Shown here: piece by piece, positions 7,161-16,441 of the stretch
Layout of the letters: each line of letters starts with the position of its first letter
Position numbering within the stretch: position 1 is the first letter of the stretch
DNA from: CAYWYR01 sp964462685
GTDB lineage: Bacteria; Bacteroidota; Ignavibacteria; Kapaibacteriales; UBA2268
Reading direction: 5' to 3'
Assembly: GCA_964462685.1 (NCBI GenBank)
Contig: CAYWYR010000019.1
Coordinates: forward strand, 1-61,423
DNA: 61,423 nucleotides
Program-made: the position numbers and the translations under genes
Notes under the pieces: model-generated
Told to the model about the DNA's origin: nothing
Seen by the model: the letters and a program-made list of their open reading frames with translations, nothing else
Database searches by the model: none

Positions 7161-8075
7161 CAGTTTTTCAGTGATATTCACAAATGGCAGAAACAGTATT
7201 ACTCCTAAGATATTGAAAGCCATGTGCGCGTTGGCGATCAGGCCGCCGATTTCTGTAGTGGGGCTTAATCCGATTATCAGATCAACAAACGACTGAAAGA
7301 AGATCAGGCCCAAGGTAATGGTTGCCAGATTGAAAAATAGATGGAACAGCCCAGCTTTCAGTGCCTGCCTTTTTCCGTTGATCGTGGCAAGTAAAGTATC
7401 GGAACAGGTACCCAGCTCGGCACCGAGCATTACTGATATACCGGCGGCGGCCGTGATTATATTTTGTTTACCCAAAACTATCGCTATACCTACAGTACCG
7501 CTGGAAGATTGAATCACTAGCGTTACCAGCCCGCCGATCAAAGCACCCCAAACGGGCCTCTGGTCTATACTCGCCATCCAATCAAGAAATACGTCGCTAT
7601 CCCGCAATGGAAGGACGGACTCTTCCATTACATAAAGCCCAAAAAACAGCATTCCGAGATAAAAAGCTATTGCCCCACCTCTTTTGAGCTTTTCGTTTTT
7701 TGAGAATATCTTGATTATCAGCCCTATAAACAAAGGTACCGCTGCATATTCGGCTACATGAAGGGCGATTAACTGGCTTGAAAAGGTAGTGCCTATATTC
7801 GCGCCCATAATTAGCCCTATCGCCTGTCTGAAAGTTATCGATCCCGCGTTGATAAATACTATGACCAGTATTATAACTGCTGAAGAGGAGCCCAGCAATA
7901 TAGTAAATACCGCACCGATAGCTATTGCTGTAAACAAGTTTGAAACATACTTAGCTATGGTTTGTTTTGCACTTTCCCCAAAGCTCTTTTCCATCACAGA
8001 AGATAGCTGAGTAATCGCATAAAGGAAAAGTGATAAACCACCAATCAATAGTGGCATTATAGACCAGATATGCAT
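7125..8075 (-). CDS. Na/Pi cotransporter family membrane protein
   Basis: 316 residues, strongly hydrophobic with about eight membrane segments and the inverted-repeat signature of the Na/Pi cotransporter II family: 'LLGSSSAVIILVIVF', 'IGLIMGANIGTTFSSQ', then 'LVIQSSSGTVGIAIVLG' and 'MLGAELGTCSDTL'. The QSSS and GANIGTT/GAELGT motifs bind sodium and phosphate. The cytoplasmic PhoU-like C-terminal domain that many homologues carry is absent; the protein ends soon after the last helix. It probably imports phosphate or exports it, direction unknown. The last 36 bases overlap mcrC on the other strand. Confidence 0.88.
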   Translation of the reverse strand: MHIWSIMPLLIGGLSLFLYAITQLSSVMEKSFGESAKQTIAKYVSNLFTAIAIGAVFTILLGSSSAVIILVIVFINAGSITFRQAIGLIMGANIGTTFSSQLIALHVAEYAAVPLFIGLIIKIFSKNEKLKRGGAIAFYLGMLFFGLYVMEESVLPLRDSDVFLDWMASIDQRPVWGALIGGLVTLVIQSSSGTVGIAIVLGKQNIITAAAGISVMLGAELGTCSDTLLATINGKRQALKAGLFHLFFNLATITLGLIFFQSFVDLIIGLSPTTEIGGLIANAHMAFNILGVILFLPFVNITEKLLNRLLPEKGGG

Positions 8076-8176
8076 ATCGAAAACCAGAATAAATCGAAAA
8101 GACTATTCTAAGGTATAGATATGTTTATCTGGTTAATTCTTTATGAATTTGCAGTTAAGGTGAAGATATGGCGGCT

Positions 8177-8296
8177 TTATTCACTCCAAGGATCAACTTC
8201 AAGCCCCTTGACGAATTCACGGTAATCGACCCACTCTCGTGCGAGGAATTTTTCGGCTTTCTCGGAGAAAGCCTCGCTTTGGCGGCGGATGCATAC
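8177..8296 (-). pseudogene. 3' remnant of a second BNR/sortilin-like gene
   Basis: Minus-strand translation ends IRRQSEAFSEKAEKFLAREW then VDYREFVKGLEVDPWSE and a stop. It is clearly homologous to the last 38 codons of the intact gene at 9024-12209 (HIRRQSEAFTETARRFLLTEW ... FVDGLEVDKWK). Homology ends just upstream of 8296; the rest of the gene is missing and a PIN-type toxin-antitoxin pair follows. A tandem paralogue was therefore lost or interrupted here. Confidence 0.8.
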
Positions 8297-8341
8297 AAAT
8301 TGAAAGAATACCAATTATCACGATTTGACTGACTTACATTA

Positions 8342-8746
8342 TCACATTAATACTTCCCTAAACCTATTACTATCTATGACTTTTATTTTAGGAAAGGATA
8401 TAAATTTTAGAATATCAAAATCTTTATCGTGAGATATTATAAAATCAGAATTAGCGGCAACCGCACAGTCAACAAATTTATTATCATCTGGATCTTTTAG
8501 CAGGTTGAACTTGAAATAGGTAGTTAACAAATTAATATTACTTAGGTTTTCCAGAACTCCCATTACACTTTCAGAGGTTTCAGGACCCATGTGCCTTCCA
8601 ATAACTTCCGAATACTCTGATAGGATATCCGTAGTTACTGAAAGATCAAATTCTTTATTGATTATAGATTGAAATATCCAATGCAATCTCGAACGACTTG
8701 ATATACATACAAGCAAAATATTAGTATCAAGTACAACGTTTAACAT
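8342..8746 (-). CDS. PIN-domain toxin (VapC-like, PIN-family TA)
   Basis: 134 residues of PIN-domain RNase type: MLNVVLDTNILL at the start gives the first acidic metal ligand (D7), 'TTDILSEYSEVI' the second region, and 'DPDDNKFVDCAVAANSDFIISHDKDF' the third and fourth acidic positions. Such toxins cut tRNA, rRNA or mRNA. It is the second gene of a pair; its ATG overlaps the stop codon of the upstream small gene (TGATG), the classic coupled TA layout. All acidic residues are present, so it should be active. The pair sits between a gene remnant and its intact paralogue. Confidence 0.85.
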   Translation of the reverse strand: MLNVVLDTNILLVCISSRSRLHWIFQSIINKEFDLSVTTDILSEYSEVIGRHMGPETSESVMGVLENLSNINLLTTYFKFNLLKDPDDNKFVDCAVAANSDFIISHDKDFDILKFISFPKIKVIDSNRFREVLM

Positions 8747-8970
8747 CAGATTTTTGCACTGCGCATTTTGGTTTCCAGCATTCTGTCAACATCATTATTG
8801 CTCCACTTATTATCATCCCATGTTCTATTCGCATTTGATATAGCTTTATCAGCAAAAAAACGAACTAATAGAGATTTCAAATTCTCTAAATCATCATTAT
8901 TTAAGTCATGAGAAAAAATCTTCAGTATTTCTAACTGTGCGTTGGTTAAGGGATGTTTTATGTCTTCCAT
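8746..8970 (-). CDS. Antitoxin partner of the PIN toxin
   Basis: 74 residues from the ATG at 8970 (MEDIKHPLTNAQLEILKIFS); a TTG four codons earlier is possible but weaker. The segment 'QLEILKIFSHDLNNDDLENLKSLLVRFFADKA' and the Trp-rich tail 'TWDDNKWSNNDVDRMLE' are typical of a small-protein family I know next to PIN toxins in Bacteroidota. No clear DNA-binding motif is evident, so repression may rest on the complex. It is encoded upstream of and overlapping the toxin by one base. Confidence 0.75.
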   Translation of the reverse strand: MEDIKHPLTNAQLEILKIFSHDLNNDDLENLKSLLVRFFADKAISNANRTWDDNKWSNNDVDRMLETKMRSAKI

Positions 8971-9023
8971 TTCGTAGTCCAAATTTTCATTATATTATTT
9001 ACGTGATCAATTCAAATGTTGTT

Positions 9024-12000
9024 CTACTTCCACTTATCGACTTCCAGCCCATCTACAAATGCCTTATACTTAGGCCATTCCGTCAACAGAAATCTTCGGG
9101 CCGTCTCGGTGAAAGCCTCGCTTTGGCGGCGTATATGATTTAACATATAATCTATACCACTGCCCGGGGCCAGATCAGAACTGTTAAGATAGTAAAGCGG
9201 CATGCTTAAGTTGCTGCTGAGAAGGTCAGTTCTTCTTACAATACCTTTGCCGCCTTTTTCGCCGCGCAGCAATACCCATACCTGCTCAAGGCTGTCCCTT
9301 ATAGTCTTGGTTCTAGCCACAAGAGTATCCTTGATCTCTTTATTATCCTCTATCTCAATTAGTTTATCGATTACGGTAAGTGATTTTTCCTTTTGCCTTA
9401 AAGCTTTGGTTATACTATTAAGATCATTTGTAATGGAGTATATTTCTTGATAGGAATCCTCGAGCATGGCTATTTGCGTGGGATCCGCATCGATTCTCGG
9501 GTCTAGAAGCACTTCGAGGTTTACGCTGTCCTCCCAATCCATATAAGTGAGCTTTGCTGTGTAAATGCCGGGTAATACAGAATGCCCTGAAGGCAGTCTG
9601 GTCATATCTTCCCCAGCTTCCTGGGTTGGGAAATAAACTCCGTCTCTTTTCATATCCCAAGTGATCCTATTCAGAGCGGTGTCAGCTTTTACCCAGTAAG
9701 TCCTTACTTTTTCTTCCGATGAATTATAAATCTCAACCATTACCGAATCCACTGGCCAGCGGTCTTCTTTAGGCTTGGTTGTATCCTGCGGTTGGGGATA
9801 AAGATTAAATGTAATTGTTGGGTTGGGGCCTTTATTATCACCGTAATAAGTGGCATCACCTGCAAAACGCGCACCGTCAGCTGTTCCCCATTTAGCTAAA
9901 TATCCATCTTCCCTTGATAATATTTTGATGGGGGTGTCTTGTTTGGGCTGGTTTTTAGTCCAGTTTCTCATATATGATATATCATCGAATATCCATGCGG
10001 CACGGCCGAATGTCCCGACTACCAGATCATTCTCGCGTGGGTGTATTTTCATATCCATAGTAGAGGCCGCAGGGTAGCCTTCATCCCACATCTGCCAGTA
10101 ATTGCCACCATCGAGCGAATAATATAGCCCTCTTTCGGTACCCAGAAACATCAGATCGGGGTTTTCTATATCCTGTACGAATGACAGTGCATAGGTCGGG
10201 TTTTTCATTTTCGGCGCGATATTAGTCCATGATTTGCCATAATTGGTTGTTTTCAAAAGATATGGCCTATCATCGCCGCGTCGATAATCGTTGATAACTG
10301 CGAATGCTGTACCGCCATCATAGCGAGAGGCGTGTATCTGGGGTATCCAGCCGCTGTCCGGAACGCCTGTCGCAGGTGATACATCCGACCAGTTTGCTCC
10401 ACCATCGCGAGTAATATGCAGCGCACCGTCATCGGCACCCGTCCAGATAACCCCTCGCTCTATCGGTGAAGGTTCGATAACAAGTATTGAGTTATAGTTC
10501 TCAGCACCGGTTACATCTAAAGTAAGCCCGCCTGTCTCACCGGAAAGCCTTTGCTTCAGTGTATCGAGTCTGGTAAGATCGGGGGAGATAATTTCCCAGT
10601 TATTGCCTTTGTCGGTTGTCTTATGTATGTACTGGCTACCGAAATAGACAGTATTCTGATCAAAAGGATCCTGGGCTATGGCTGAGTTCCAATGGAACCG
10701 AAGCCCCTCCCCCTCAGGATGGAATGGTTTTATCATTCTGTTGGAGCCTGTCTCGCTATCATAATAGCCGAGATTTCCCTGTTGCCACATGGCATATCCG
10801 TAGCGACTGTCGTTGGGATCGGGAAGCACGTCGAAACCATCGCCGAACATCAGTTCCTTCCAATATGAATTGCGGATACCGCCCGAACGCCATACCGATG
10901 ACGGGCCTTTCCAAGAGCCGTTGTCCTGCATCCCACCGTAAACGTTATACGGCACTTCCATATCGAAATTGATGTGGTAGAACTGCGCCACAGGGATGTT
11001 CTCTACGAAACGCCAACTGTTGCCCATATCATAAGTTATAGCAAGACCGCCGTCATTGCCATCTATCATGTGTTCCGGGTTTTCGGGGTCGATCCACCAA
11101 GCGTGGTGATCGGGGTGTATGCCTGAATATGGAATAAAAAGTTGCCAGGTTTTACCGCCGTCCTCTGATTTTGTAACTCTGGAGTGGATAGAGTACAATC
11201 TGTTTTCATTCTGCGGATCAACATATATATCCGCATAATAAAAAGGTCTGTTACCGAAGTTTCCTTTCGGGTTAAGATCGATAAACGTCTTCCCACCGTC
11301 GGTGGATTTGTAGAGGGAGTTTTTCTCGGCTTCGATATATGCGTAAACGATATTAGGTTTTGAATGAGAGATTGCAAGACCAACCCGCCCAAGATCGCCA
11401 CTAGGAAGACCGTTATCGGCACCGAGCTTATCCCAGTTGTTTCCGCCGTCATACGTTACATACAATCCACTACCTTCGCCACCTGAACGGAAGTACCAAG
11501 GGTCACGGTGAAAATCCCACATAGCGGCGAAAATCTTATCGGGATTATTAGGGTCAACAACCATATCGGCGATACCGGTTGTCTCGTTAACATACAAGCT
11601 TTTATCCCAAGTTTCCCCACCATCGTTTGAGATATACACACCTCTATCGGGGCTTTCCTTCCATGCCGAACCCTGAACGCCAGCATAAATAACATCAGAA
11701 TCATCAGCACTGACTATTATCCTGTGGATGTTAGTAGTTTTCTTCAAACCCATCATTTCCCAAGTGTCACCCCCGTCACGGCTGAGGAATAGGCCGCCAC
11801 CTGAATTTTGACTGTTTCTGGGGTTACCCTCACCCGTGCCTGCCCATATACGGCTTGTATTGTTCGGGTCGATAGCCAGAGCGCCGATCGAGAGTATAGG
11901 CTGGTCATCGAATACGGGTTCCCATTCTGTACCTGCTGAGCGTGACCTCCAAACGCCACCTGATGCCGCACCTACAAATATCTCTGATTTATTCATAGGG

Positions 12001-12209
12001 TTGACAGCTATTGTCGTAATACGGCCGCTCATACCTGCCGGGCCGATATTTCGCGGCGGTAGAGGCTTGTAGAGGACAGAATCAGGCAGATCGAGAGATG
12101 GCTGAGAGTATACCGGTAAGCCAGAGAAAAACAAGGATATTATTATTGATAGAAATGTATTATTGAAAGTCAATGTAAAAGAACTTTTCGGCATATCAGC
12201 TTTAGGCAT
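9024..12209 (-). CDS. Secreted BNR/sortilin-type beta-propeller protein
   Basis: 1061 residues with a signal peptide (FLSIIISLFFSGLPVYSQ). The body is a long run of Asp-box repeats of the form S/TxDxGxxW, e.g. LSRDGGDTW, ISNDGGETW, KSEDGGKTW, KTTDKGNNW, ITRDGGANW, YSLDGGNYW, that build beta-propeller blades as in VPS10/sortilin domains and glycosidases. Families of this type are often labelled 'glycosyl hydrolase, BNR repeat', but no sialidase active site can be claimed. A C-terminal region of about 300 residues is helical and contains a 'YPQPQDTTKPKEDRWP' linker. It is probably periplasmic or cell-surface. A truncated paralogue lies downstream. Confidence 0.85.
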   Translation of the reverse strand: MPKADMPKSSFTLTFNNTFLSIIISLFFSGLPVYSQPSLDLPDSVLYKPLPPRNIGPAGMSGRITTIAVNPMNKSEIFVGAASGGVWRSRSAGTEWEPVFDDQPILSIGALAIDPNNTSRIWAGTGEGNPRNSQNSGGGLFLSRDGGDTWEMMGLKKTTNIHRIIVSADDSDVIYAGVQGSAWKESPDRGVYISNDGGETWDKSLYVNETTGIADMVVDPNNPDKIFAAMWDFHRDPWYFRSGGEGSGLYVTYDGGNNWDKLGADNGLPSGDLGRVGLAISHSKPNIVYAYIEAEKNSLYKSTDGGKTFIDLNPKGNFGNRPFYYADIYVDPQNENRLYSIHSRVTKSEDGGKTWQLFIPYSGIHPDHHAWWIDPENPEHMIDGNDGGLAITYDMGNSWRFVENIPVAQFYHINFDMEVPYNVYGGMQDNGSWKGPSSVWRSGGIRNSYWKELMFGDGFDVLPDPNDSRYGYAMWQQGNLGYYDSETGSNRMIKPFHPEGEGLRFHWNSAIAQDPFDQNTVYFGSQYIHKTTDKGNNWEIISPDLTRLDTLKQRLSGETGGLTLDVTGAENYNSILVIEPSPIERGVIWTGADDGALHITRDGGANWSDVSPATGVPDSGWIPQIHASRYDGGTAFAVINDYRRGDDRPYLLKTTNYGKSWTNIAPKMKNPTYALSFVQDIENPDLMFLGTERGLYYSLDGGNYWQMWDEGYPAASTMDMKIHPRENDLVVGTFGRAAWIFDDISYMRNWTKNQPKQDTPIKILSREDGYLAKWGTADGARFAGDATYYGDNKGPNPTITFNLYPQPQDTTKPKEDRWPVDSVMVEIYNSSEEKVRTYWVKADTALNRITWDMKRDGVYFPTQEAGEDMTRLPSGHSVLPGIYTAKLTYMDWEDSVNLEVLLDPRIDADPTQIAMLEDSYQEIYSITNDLNSITKALRQKEKSLTVIDKLIEIEDNKEIKDTLVARTKTIRDSLEQVWVLLRGEKGGKGIVRRTDLLSSNLSMPLYYLNSSDLAPGSGIDYMLNHIRRQSEAFTETARRFLLTEWPKYKAFVDGLEVDKWK

Positions 12210-12296
12210 TTCAGATTGAAAAGATGGTTGATGTTAAAGGGATAAGGTTAAGATACGAATTATATAATGATAGGATTGTAACTACGGAAGAATCAT

Positions 12297-12331
12297 AAAA
12301 AAAGCCGTATACTTTTTAAATATGCGGCTAT
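12297..12331 (-). terminator. Rho-independent terminator of clpP
   Basis: On the minus strand AGCCGCATA pairs with TATACGGCT (one mismatch) around a short AT loop and is followed by seven T residues, about 30 bases after the clpP stop. Confidence 0.75.
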
Positions 12332-12359
12332 AAATAATTAATACGGAAAGTATATTTTA

Positions 12360-12908
12360 TTACTCAACTACCTCATCGATAATACCGTATTTTTTGGATT
12401 CTTCGGCGTCCATCCAGAAATCACGGTCGAAATCTTTGAATACCTTGTCATATTCCTGCCCGCAGTTATCTGCAAGTATCTTGGCGGAAACCTCTTTGGT
12501 TTTCTGAAGCTCTTTAGCCTGTATCTCTATATCGGAGAACTGGCCGCGTACCCCGGAGCTAGGCTGGTGTATCATCACCCTTGCCAACGGTTGCATTTTA
12601 CGGCGTCCTTTATCACCTGCCGACAGCAGGATAGAGCCCATCGAGGCAGCCAATCCCATACATACTGTAGATATAGGGCTTTTAAGTGATTTCATAGTAT
12701 CATGTATAGCGAAGCCAGCGGTTACATAACCGCCCGGGCTATTAATCACAAATTCTATTTCCTTATCGGATACAGAGTCCAGATAAAGCATTTTCTCGAT
12801 AACGCCTTTGGCGGAATCGTCATCTACCTGACCCCAAAGAAAAACTTTCCGGTCATCAAGCAGTTGCTTGGTTATAATATCATCTAATCTGTTTAGGTTC
12901 TCAGCCAT
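12360..12908 (-). CDS. clpP: ATP-dependent Clp protease proteolytic subunit
   Basis: 182 residues with the complete ClpP serine protease core: catalytic Ser89 in 'MGLAASMGSILLSAG', His114 in 'RVMIHQPSSG' and Asp163 in 'FDRDFWMDAEESKKYGIID'. The spacing matches E. coli ClpP (25 and 49 residues between triad members). Oxyanion region 'NSPGGYVTAGFAIHDTM' is also present. ClpP forms a two-ring 14-mer that degrades proteins fed by ClpX/ClpA. There is no clpX or tig next to it, so it is a stand-alone copy; the 'GSILLSAG' and N-terminus differ a little from the housekeeping consensus, so it may be one of two paralogues. Confidence 0.93.
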   Translation of the reverse strand: MAENLNRLDDIITKQLLDDRKVFLWGQVDDDSAKGVIEKMLYLDSVSDKEIEFVINSPGGYVTAGFAIHDTMKSLKSPISTVCMGLAASMGSILLSAGDKGRRKMQPLARVMIHQPSSGVRGQFSDIEIQAKELQKTKEVSAKILADNCGQEYDKVFKDFDRDFWMDAEESKKYGIIDEVVE

Positions 12909-13022
12909 TTCATCAATCTCTTATTTACTTGGTTTTAATAGCGTTTTATACGTAAAAGTGTTTACAAAAGTGTTGCCATGCCTTAAGTGTATGACAGAAT
13001 GGCAATTCCCATCCCTTATTAG

Positions 13023-13030
13023 TAAATTTG
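13023..13030 (+). promoter_or_regulatory. TAnnTTTG -7 box immediately before queE
   Basis: TAAATTTG matches the Bacteroidota -7 consensus and ends only three bases before the queE ATG at 13034. If used, transcription would start at or near the A of the ATG, giving a leaderless message; no ribosome site is visible. Confidence 0.35.
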
Positions 13031-13033
13031 TAT

Positions 13034-13741
13034 ATGGCAATACTATCAGATAGCGACAAAAGTATATATAATTCCGTAAGGCGTGGGGATGTCCTCAACG
13101 TGAACGAGGTATATGTATCTTTACAGGGCGAAGGAACCCGCACGGGCCTTTTGACAACTTTTTTGAGGCTGCACGGCTGCCTGCTCAGGTGTGTATGGTG
13201 TGATACGCCTTATGCCCTAGAAAGAAAAGAGATAGCTATCCCTATGTCGGTGGAGGAAGCCAAATCCGAGATCGAGAAAGCTGGGTCGAATCTGGTGATG
13301 CTTACAGGTGGGGAGCCACTTGAACAGCCAGCGGTATTTCAGTTAATCGATGAATTGTGTGATGATGGTTATGAGGTAACTATCGAAACGAACGGTCAGG
13401 CTGATGTATCAAAGGTAGATAGGCGCGCGGTATTGATTATGGATCTTAAATGCCCGGCCAGCGGAATGCACAAAAAGAATAATTTTGATAATCTGGAGCA
13501 TATCAAAAAACCAGACGAGATAAAGTTCGTGATTTCAGACAGGAAGGATTATGACTGGGCAGTATCGATATTAAAAGAGTATAGCTTAAATGATATATGT
13601 GATACCGTATTGTTTTCGCCGGCTTTTGGTGTAATGGACGAAAAAGAGCTGGCAGAATGGCTGATAGAAGATAAACACCCTGTACGGATGCAACTACAGA
13701 CCCATAAATATATATGGGCACCCGATAAACGCGGTGTTTGA
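13034..13741 (+). CDS. queE: 7-carboxy-7-deazaguanine synthase (radical SAM)
   Basis: 235 residues from the ATG at 13034. QueE makes the 7-deazaguanine base of queuosine from 6-carboxytetrahydropterin with S-adenosylmethionine and a [4Fe-4S] cluster. The cluster motif is C49-x3-C53-x2-C56 in 'HGCLLRCVWCDT', preceded by the substrate-binding 'VSLQGEGTRTGLLTTFLRL'. 'LTGGEPLEQP' is the radical-SAM GGE loop and 'VTIETNGQ', 'MDLKCPASG' complete the family pattern. The other queuosine genes (queC, queD, queF) are not in this window. A TTG two codons upstream is an alternative start. Confidence 0.93.
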   Translation: MAILSDSDKSIYNSVRRGDVLNVNEVYVSLQGEGTRTGLLTTFLRLHGCLLRCVWCDTPYALERKEIAIPMSVEEAKSEIEKAGSNLVMLTGGEPLEQPAVFQLIDELCDDGYEVTIETNGQADVSKVDRRAVLIMDLKCPASGMHKKNNFDNLEHIKKPDEIKFVISDRKDYDWAVSILKEYSLNDICDTVLFSPAFGVMDEKELAEWLIEDKHPVRMQLQTHKYIWAPDKRGV

Positions 13742-13854
13742 AACCTGCTTACCTGATACCCATATCCCTATATCCAACCTACATGATGCAATTAAGCATC
13801 CTCTCTTTGCCAATTTTTCTTGTTCCGGATTATTCTTTTATCGAGCAAGTTTGA

Positions 13855-15723
13855 TTATTTATCTTCGGAACCTTTTTTCATTACGAAGAAATCATCTATA
13901 GAAACATCCGATTTAGTCTCTGAAGTATCGGCAGGAAGGCTAAAGTAGAAAATTGTGCCTTCACCAGGTTCAGATTCAACCCATAATTTGCCGTTTTGCT
14001 CTTCCACGAATTCTTTTGTTATAGCTAGCCCAAGCCCCGAACCGGTTTTTTTAACGTCATATTCCTTTTTTTCTACTTGGTAATATCTATTAAATATTTT
14101 TTTGTGATGTTGCTTTTCGATTCCCTCGCCGTGATCCCTGACTGAGAAAACATAATCTTTGTCAATCTTATTTACAGCGATATTAATCTCTCCGCCTACA
14201 TCTGAGTACTTGATCGCGTTTGTCAGTAAGTTTACCATTACAAGATTTGATTTTTCAATATCAGCTTTTACCTTGATAGATGAATCAACAAGTTCGTTAT
14301 TTATAGTAATATTCTTTACGTCGGCTTGGAACATGACAGAGTCAACCGCCTTGGTTACGAAATCCTTGGCACTAACACTTGAAATGGACATCTTGATCTT
14401 ACCAGACTCCATATTTGCCATATCCACCAGTTCTTTTGTTATACGCAGCAGTCTATTACAGTCCTCGGCTATATCCTCAACCAATGCGAACTGTTCCTCG
14501 TTTATATTGCCTATACGTTTATCAAACAATAGCTGAGTGGACATTTTTATCGATGATATAGGAGTTTTGAGTTCATGCGATATCGTAGAGATAAGGTTTG
14601 TCTTTGCTATATCTTTCTGTTGGAAGTCAGTTATATCCTTGAGGATAATAACGTTACCGGCAATTTTGTTTCCAGCCTCTTTTGCAACATCAGTGTCGTT
14701 GTCAGGCATTGAGATCTTGAGAATCTCTTTCTCATAATATCTTTTCTTTCCTTCTATCTCGTGTGATACAAGGCCGCCTGCATTGCTCTTTTTCCCTAAG
14801 CTACTGATCATTTTCCTAAGCAAAGTATTATCGATAGCTATATCTGGTGCGTATTTTCCGAGGAGGTCTTCTTTAGGGATCGACAGTAAAGATTCAAGTT
14901 TTCTATTTATAAATAAGATATTCTTCTTGGTATCGGTAATGAGAACGGCTTCCCTGAGATTGTCAAGAATGATTTTTGACTTTGTTTCTTCAGTGGCTAT
15001 TCTTTCACGTTGCTCGGATTCGAGTTTTTCGATATGTTCAGCCATCTGATTAAATGAGTTGGCGAGAACCCCGAATTCGTCATCTTTACGGAAGTTGACC
15101 CTTCTTCTGTAATTTTTGTTTTTGAAATCGGAAATCGCATTGGTTACCTCCTGTAAAGGCTTGCCGATATAACTCGGGAAACCAAAAAGTATCACCAGCC
15201 CAATAAGTACCGCCAGCCCGCCAGATACGATCATATAATTGATTACCTTATCGGTAGTCTCGGCAGTCTCTGTAAAAAGATCCTTCACGATCTCCTCGTG
15301 AGCCTCCGACATTATGCTCAGTTTACTGTTTACTCTTTCAATAGAGTATAAGATCTTTTTTACATCATAAACATAATCGCCGTTGCTTTCTGTAAGCGTG
15401 TTTTGATAGATATCTTCAATGGCCTGATAGGCTGGCTTCAGCCTTGGGTATTGTTGAGCCCCAGTTCCGAGTTTTCTGAATTCTCTATAAAACTCGTTTA
15501 AGGAACTTCTGTATGATGCTGAATCAAGGTTTATAATAAAACCGCCTGTTTCCGGGTAATACTGCTCCGATATGGATTTTTCAACTTCAAGAAAATTATT
15601 ATCAATAGTGTTTATTCTTGTGGTAATCTCTGAAACTATTCTCTCGGCGTTTCTCGAATTTTCGGACATCAGATTTAAATAATAAATCGCCAGCCCACCT
15701 ACGAAGAATATCACTAGAAACAT
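13855..15723 (-). CDS. Membrane histidine kinase (HAMP-PAS-HisKA-HATPase)
   Basis: At least 622 residues: an N-terminal membrane helix, a periplasmic helical sensor region, a second helix ('LAVLIGLVILFGFPSYIG'), HAMP, a PAS domain, the phosphoacceptor H383 in 'STISHELKTPISS', N box 'NLLTNAIKYSDVGG', and ATP-lid boxes 'RDHGEGIEKQHH' and 'GSGLGLAITKEF'. It should autophosphorylate and pass phosphate to a response regulator that is not encoded nearby. The first ATG falls inside the first membrane helix. An in-frame ATT at 15774 with a GAGGAG ribosome site six bases upstream would add MPFNLSIKTKTALAIGF, a proper cytoplasmic anchor, and I think it the likelier start. Confidence 0.9.
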   Translation of the reverse strand: MFLVIFFVGGLAIYYLNLMSENSRNAERIVSEITTRINTIDNNFLEVEKSISEQYYPETGGFIINLDSASYRSSLNEFYREFRKLGTGAQQYPRLKPAYQAIEDIYQNTLTESNGDYVYDVKKILYSIERVNSKLSIMSEAHEEIVKDLFTETAETTDKVINYMIVSGGLAVLIGLVILFGFPSYIGKPLQEVTNAISDFKNKNYRRRVNFRKDDEFGVLANSFNQMAEHIEKLESEQRERIATEETKSKIILDNLREAVLITDTKKNILFINRKLESLLSIPKEDLLGKYAPDIAIDNTLLRKMISSLGKKSNAGGLVSHEIEGKKRYYEKEILKISMPDNDTDVAKEAGNKIAGNVIILKDITDFQQKDIAKTNLISTISHELKTPISSIKMSTQLLFDKRIGNINEEQFALVEDIAEDCNRLLRITKELVDMANMESGKIKMSISSVSAKDFVTKAVDSVMFQADVKNITINNELVDSSIKVKADIEKSNLVMVNLLTNAIKYSDVGGEINIAVNKIDKDYVFSVRDHGEGIEKQHHKKIFNRYYQVEKKEYDVKKTGSGLGLAITKEFVEEQNGKLWVESEPGEGTIFYFSLPADTSETKSDVSIDDFFVMKKGSEDK

Positions 15724-15805
15724 AAACCCTATCGCTAAGGCTGTCTTGGTTTTTATTGAAAGATTAAAAGGAATCTCTGTCTCCTCATTGTCAAAAGAAA
15801 GTCTA

Positions 15806-16105
15806 TCAGAAAAGTGCTACCGAAGCACCTTTACCGAATTGGTTCATCGTCTTTTTTATCTTGATGCCGTACTTACCGAGTAGCAATGCAATAGTCATTG
15901 TAATGCCTCCGATAATAGTATCGGCTTCAACACCATCAATTAATGTTATTCCAGTAGAGACAACTATCGTTAGGAATAAGAGCAAACTCAGTACCGCCCC
16001 GCTCGGGTCAGTAGCCAACTCACTTCTCTCGGCTCTTATCATAACTAATTCCCATGCTTTTTCCCTAAAACTCTTGTCCCTATCTGTTCTTTGCAATGCT
16101 GACAT
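15806..16105 (-). CDS. Small two-helix membrane protein upstream of the histidine kinase
   Basis: 99 residues with a basic/acidic N-terminal third (TDRDKSFREKAWELVMIRAE), two membrane helices (around 'AVLSLLLFLTIVVSTGITLI' and 'IIGGITMTIALLLGKYGI') and a short basic end. I do not recognise a family. It ends about 30 bases before the proposed ATT start of the histidine kinase on the same strand, so both are probably on one transcript, and it could be an accessory or sensory partner of that kinase. This is inference from position only. Confidence 0.6.
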   Translation of the reverse strand: MSALQRTDRDKSFREKAWELVMIRAERSELATDPSGAVLSLLLFLTIVVSTGITLIDGVEADTIIGGITMTIALLLGKYGIKIKKTMNQFGKGASVALF

Positions 16106-16441
16106 ATCTTTTTCCTTACTTTTCCCTTTTAACAGTGGTTTCTAAAAAACCTTGAATGTGATCTTACCTGAGTCCGGTAATATTATGTGTGTGTGCCATA
16201 TATAGTGAGAATACTGTGCCAAAACATAATAGATAAGCTTAGATTGCCCATAAGTCTATATATGCCAGAGACTTACAAAATTATCGGTGAAACACAATAT
16301 CACTTGTTACTATCAAAACCCTTCCAAAATGAAAAAATGTCTTCCATTTTGGATTGGTTTTAGATGTGTTATACAATTATTGGAAGTGCCAATAGTGTAT
16401 CTATCAACTAACATTTCACTTTTTTTTAGTAGTTTCCAAGT
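16106..16441. other. Intergenic stretch before acpS with a 9-bp inverted repeat
   Basis: No gene is seen between the divergent genes. TCCAAAATG at 16323-16331 is mirrored exactly by CATTTTGGA at 16345-16353 with 13 bases between, about 90 bases upstream of acpS. It could be an operator or a weak hairpin; no T run follows. The rest holds the two divergent promoters, which I cannot place. Confidence 0.4.

Noticed and set aside
16323..16353. Inverted repeat considered as a terminator
   Set aside because: No T run follows on either strand and no gene ends there; kept only as a possible operator.
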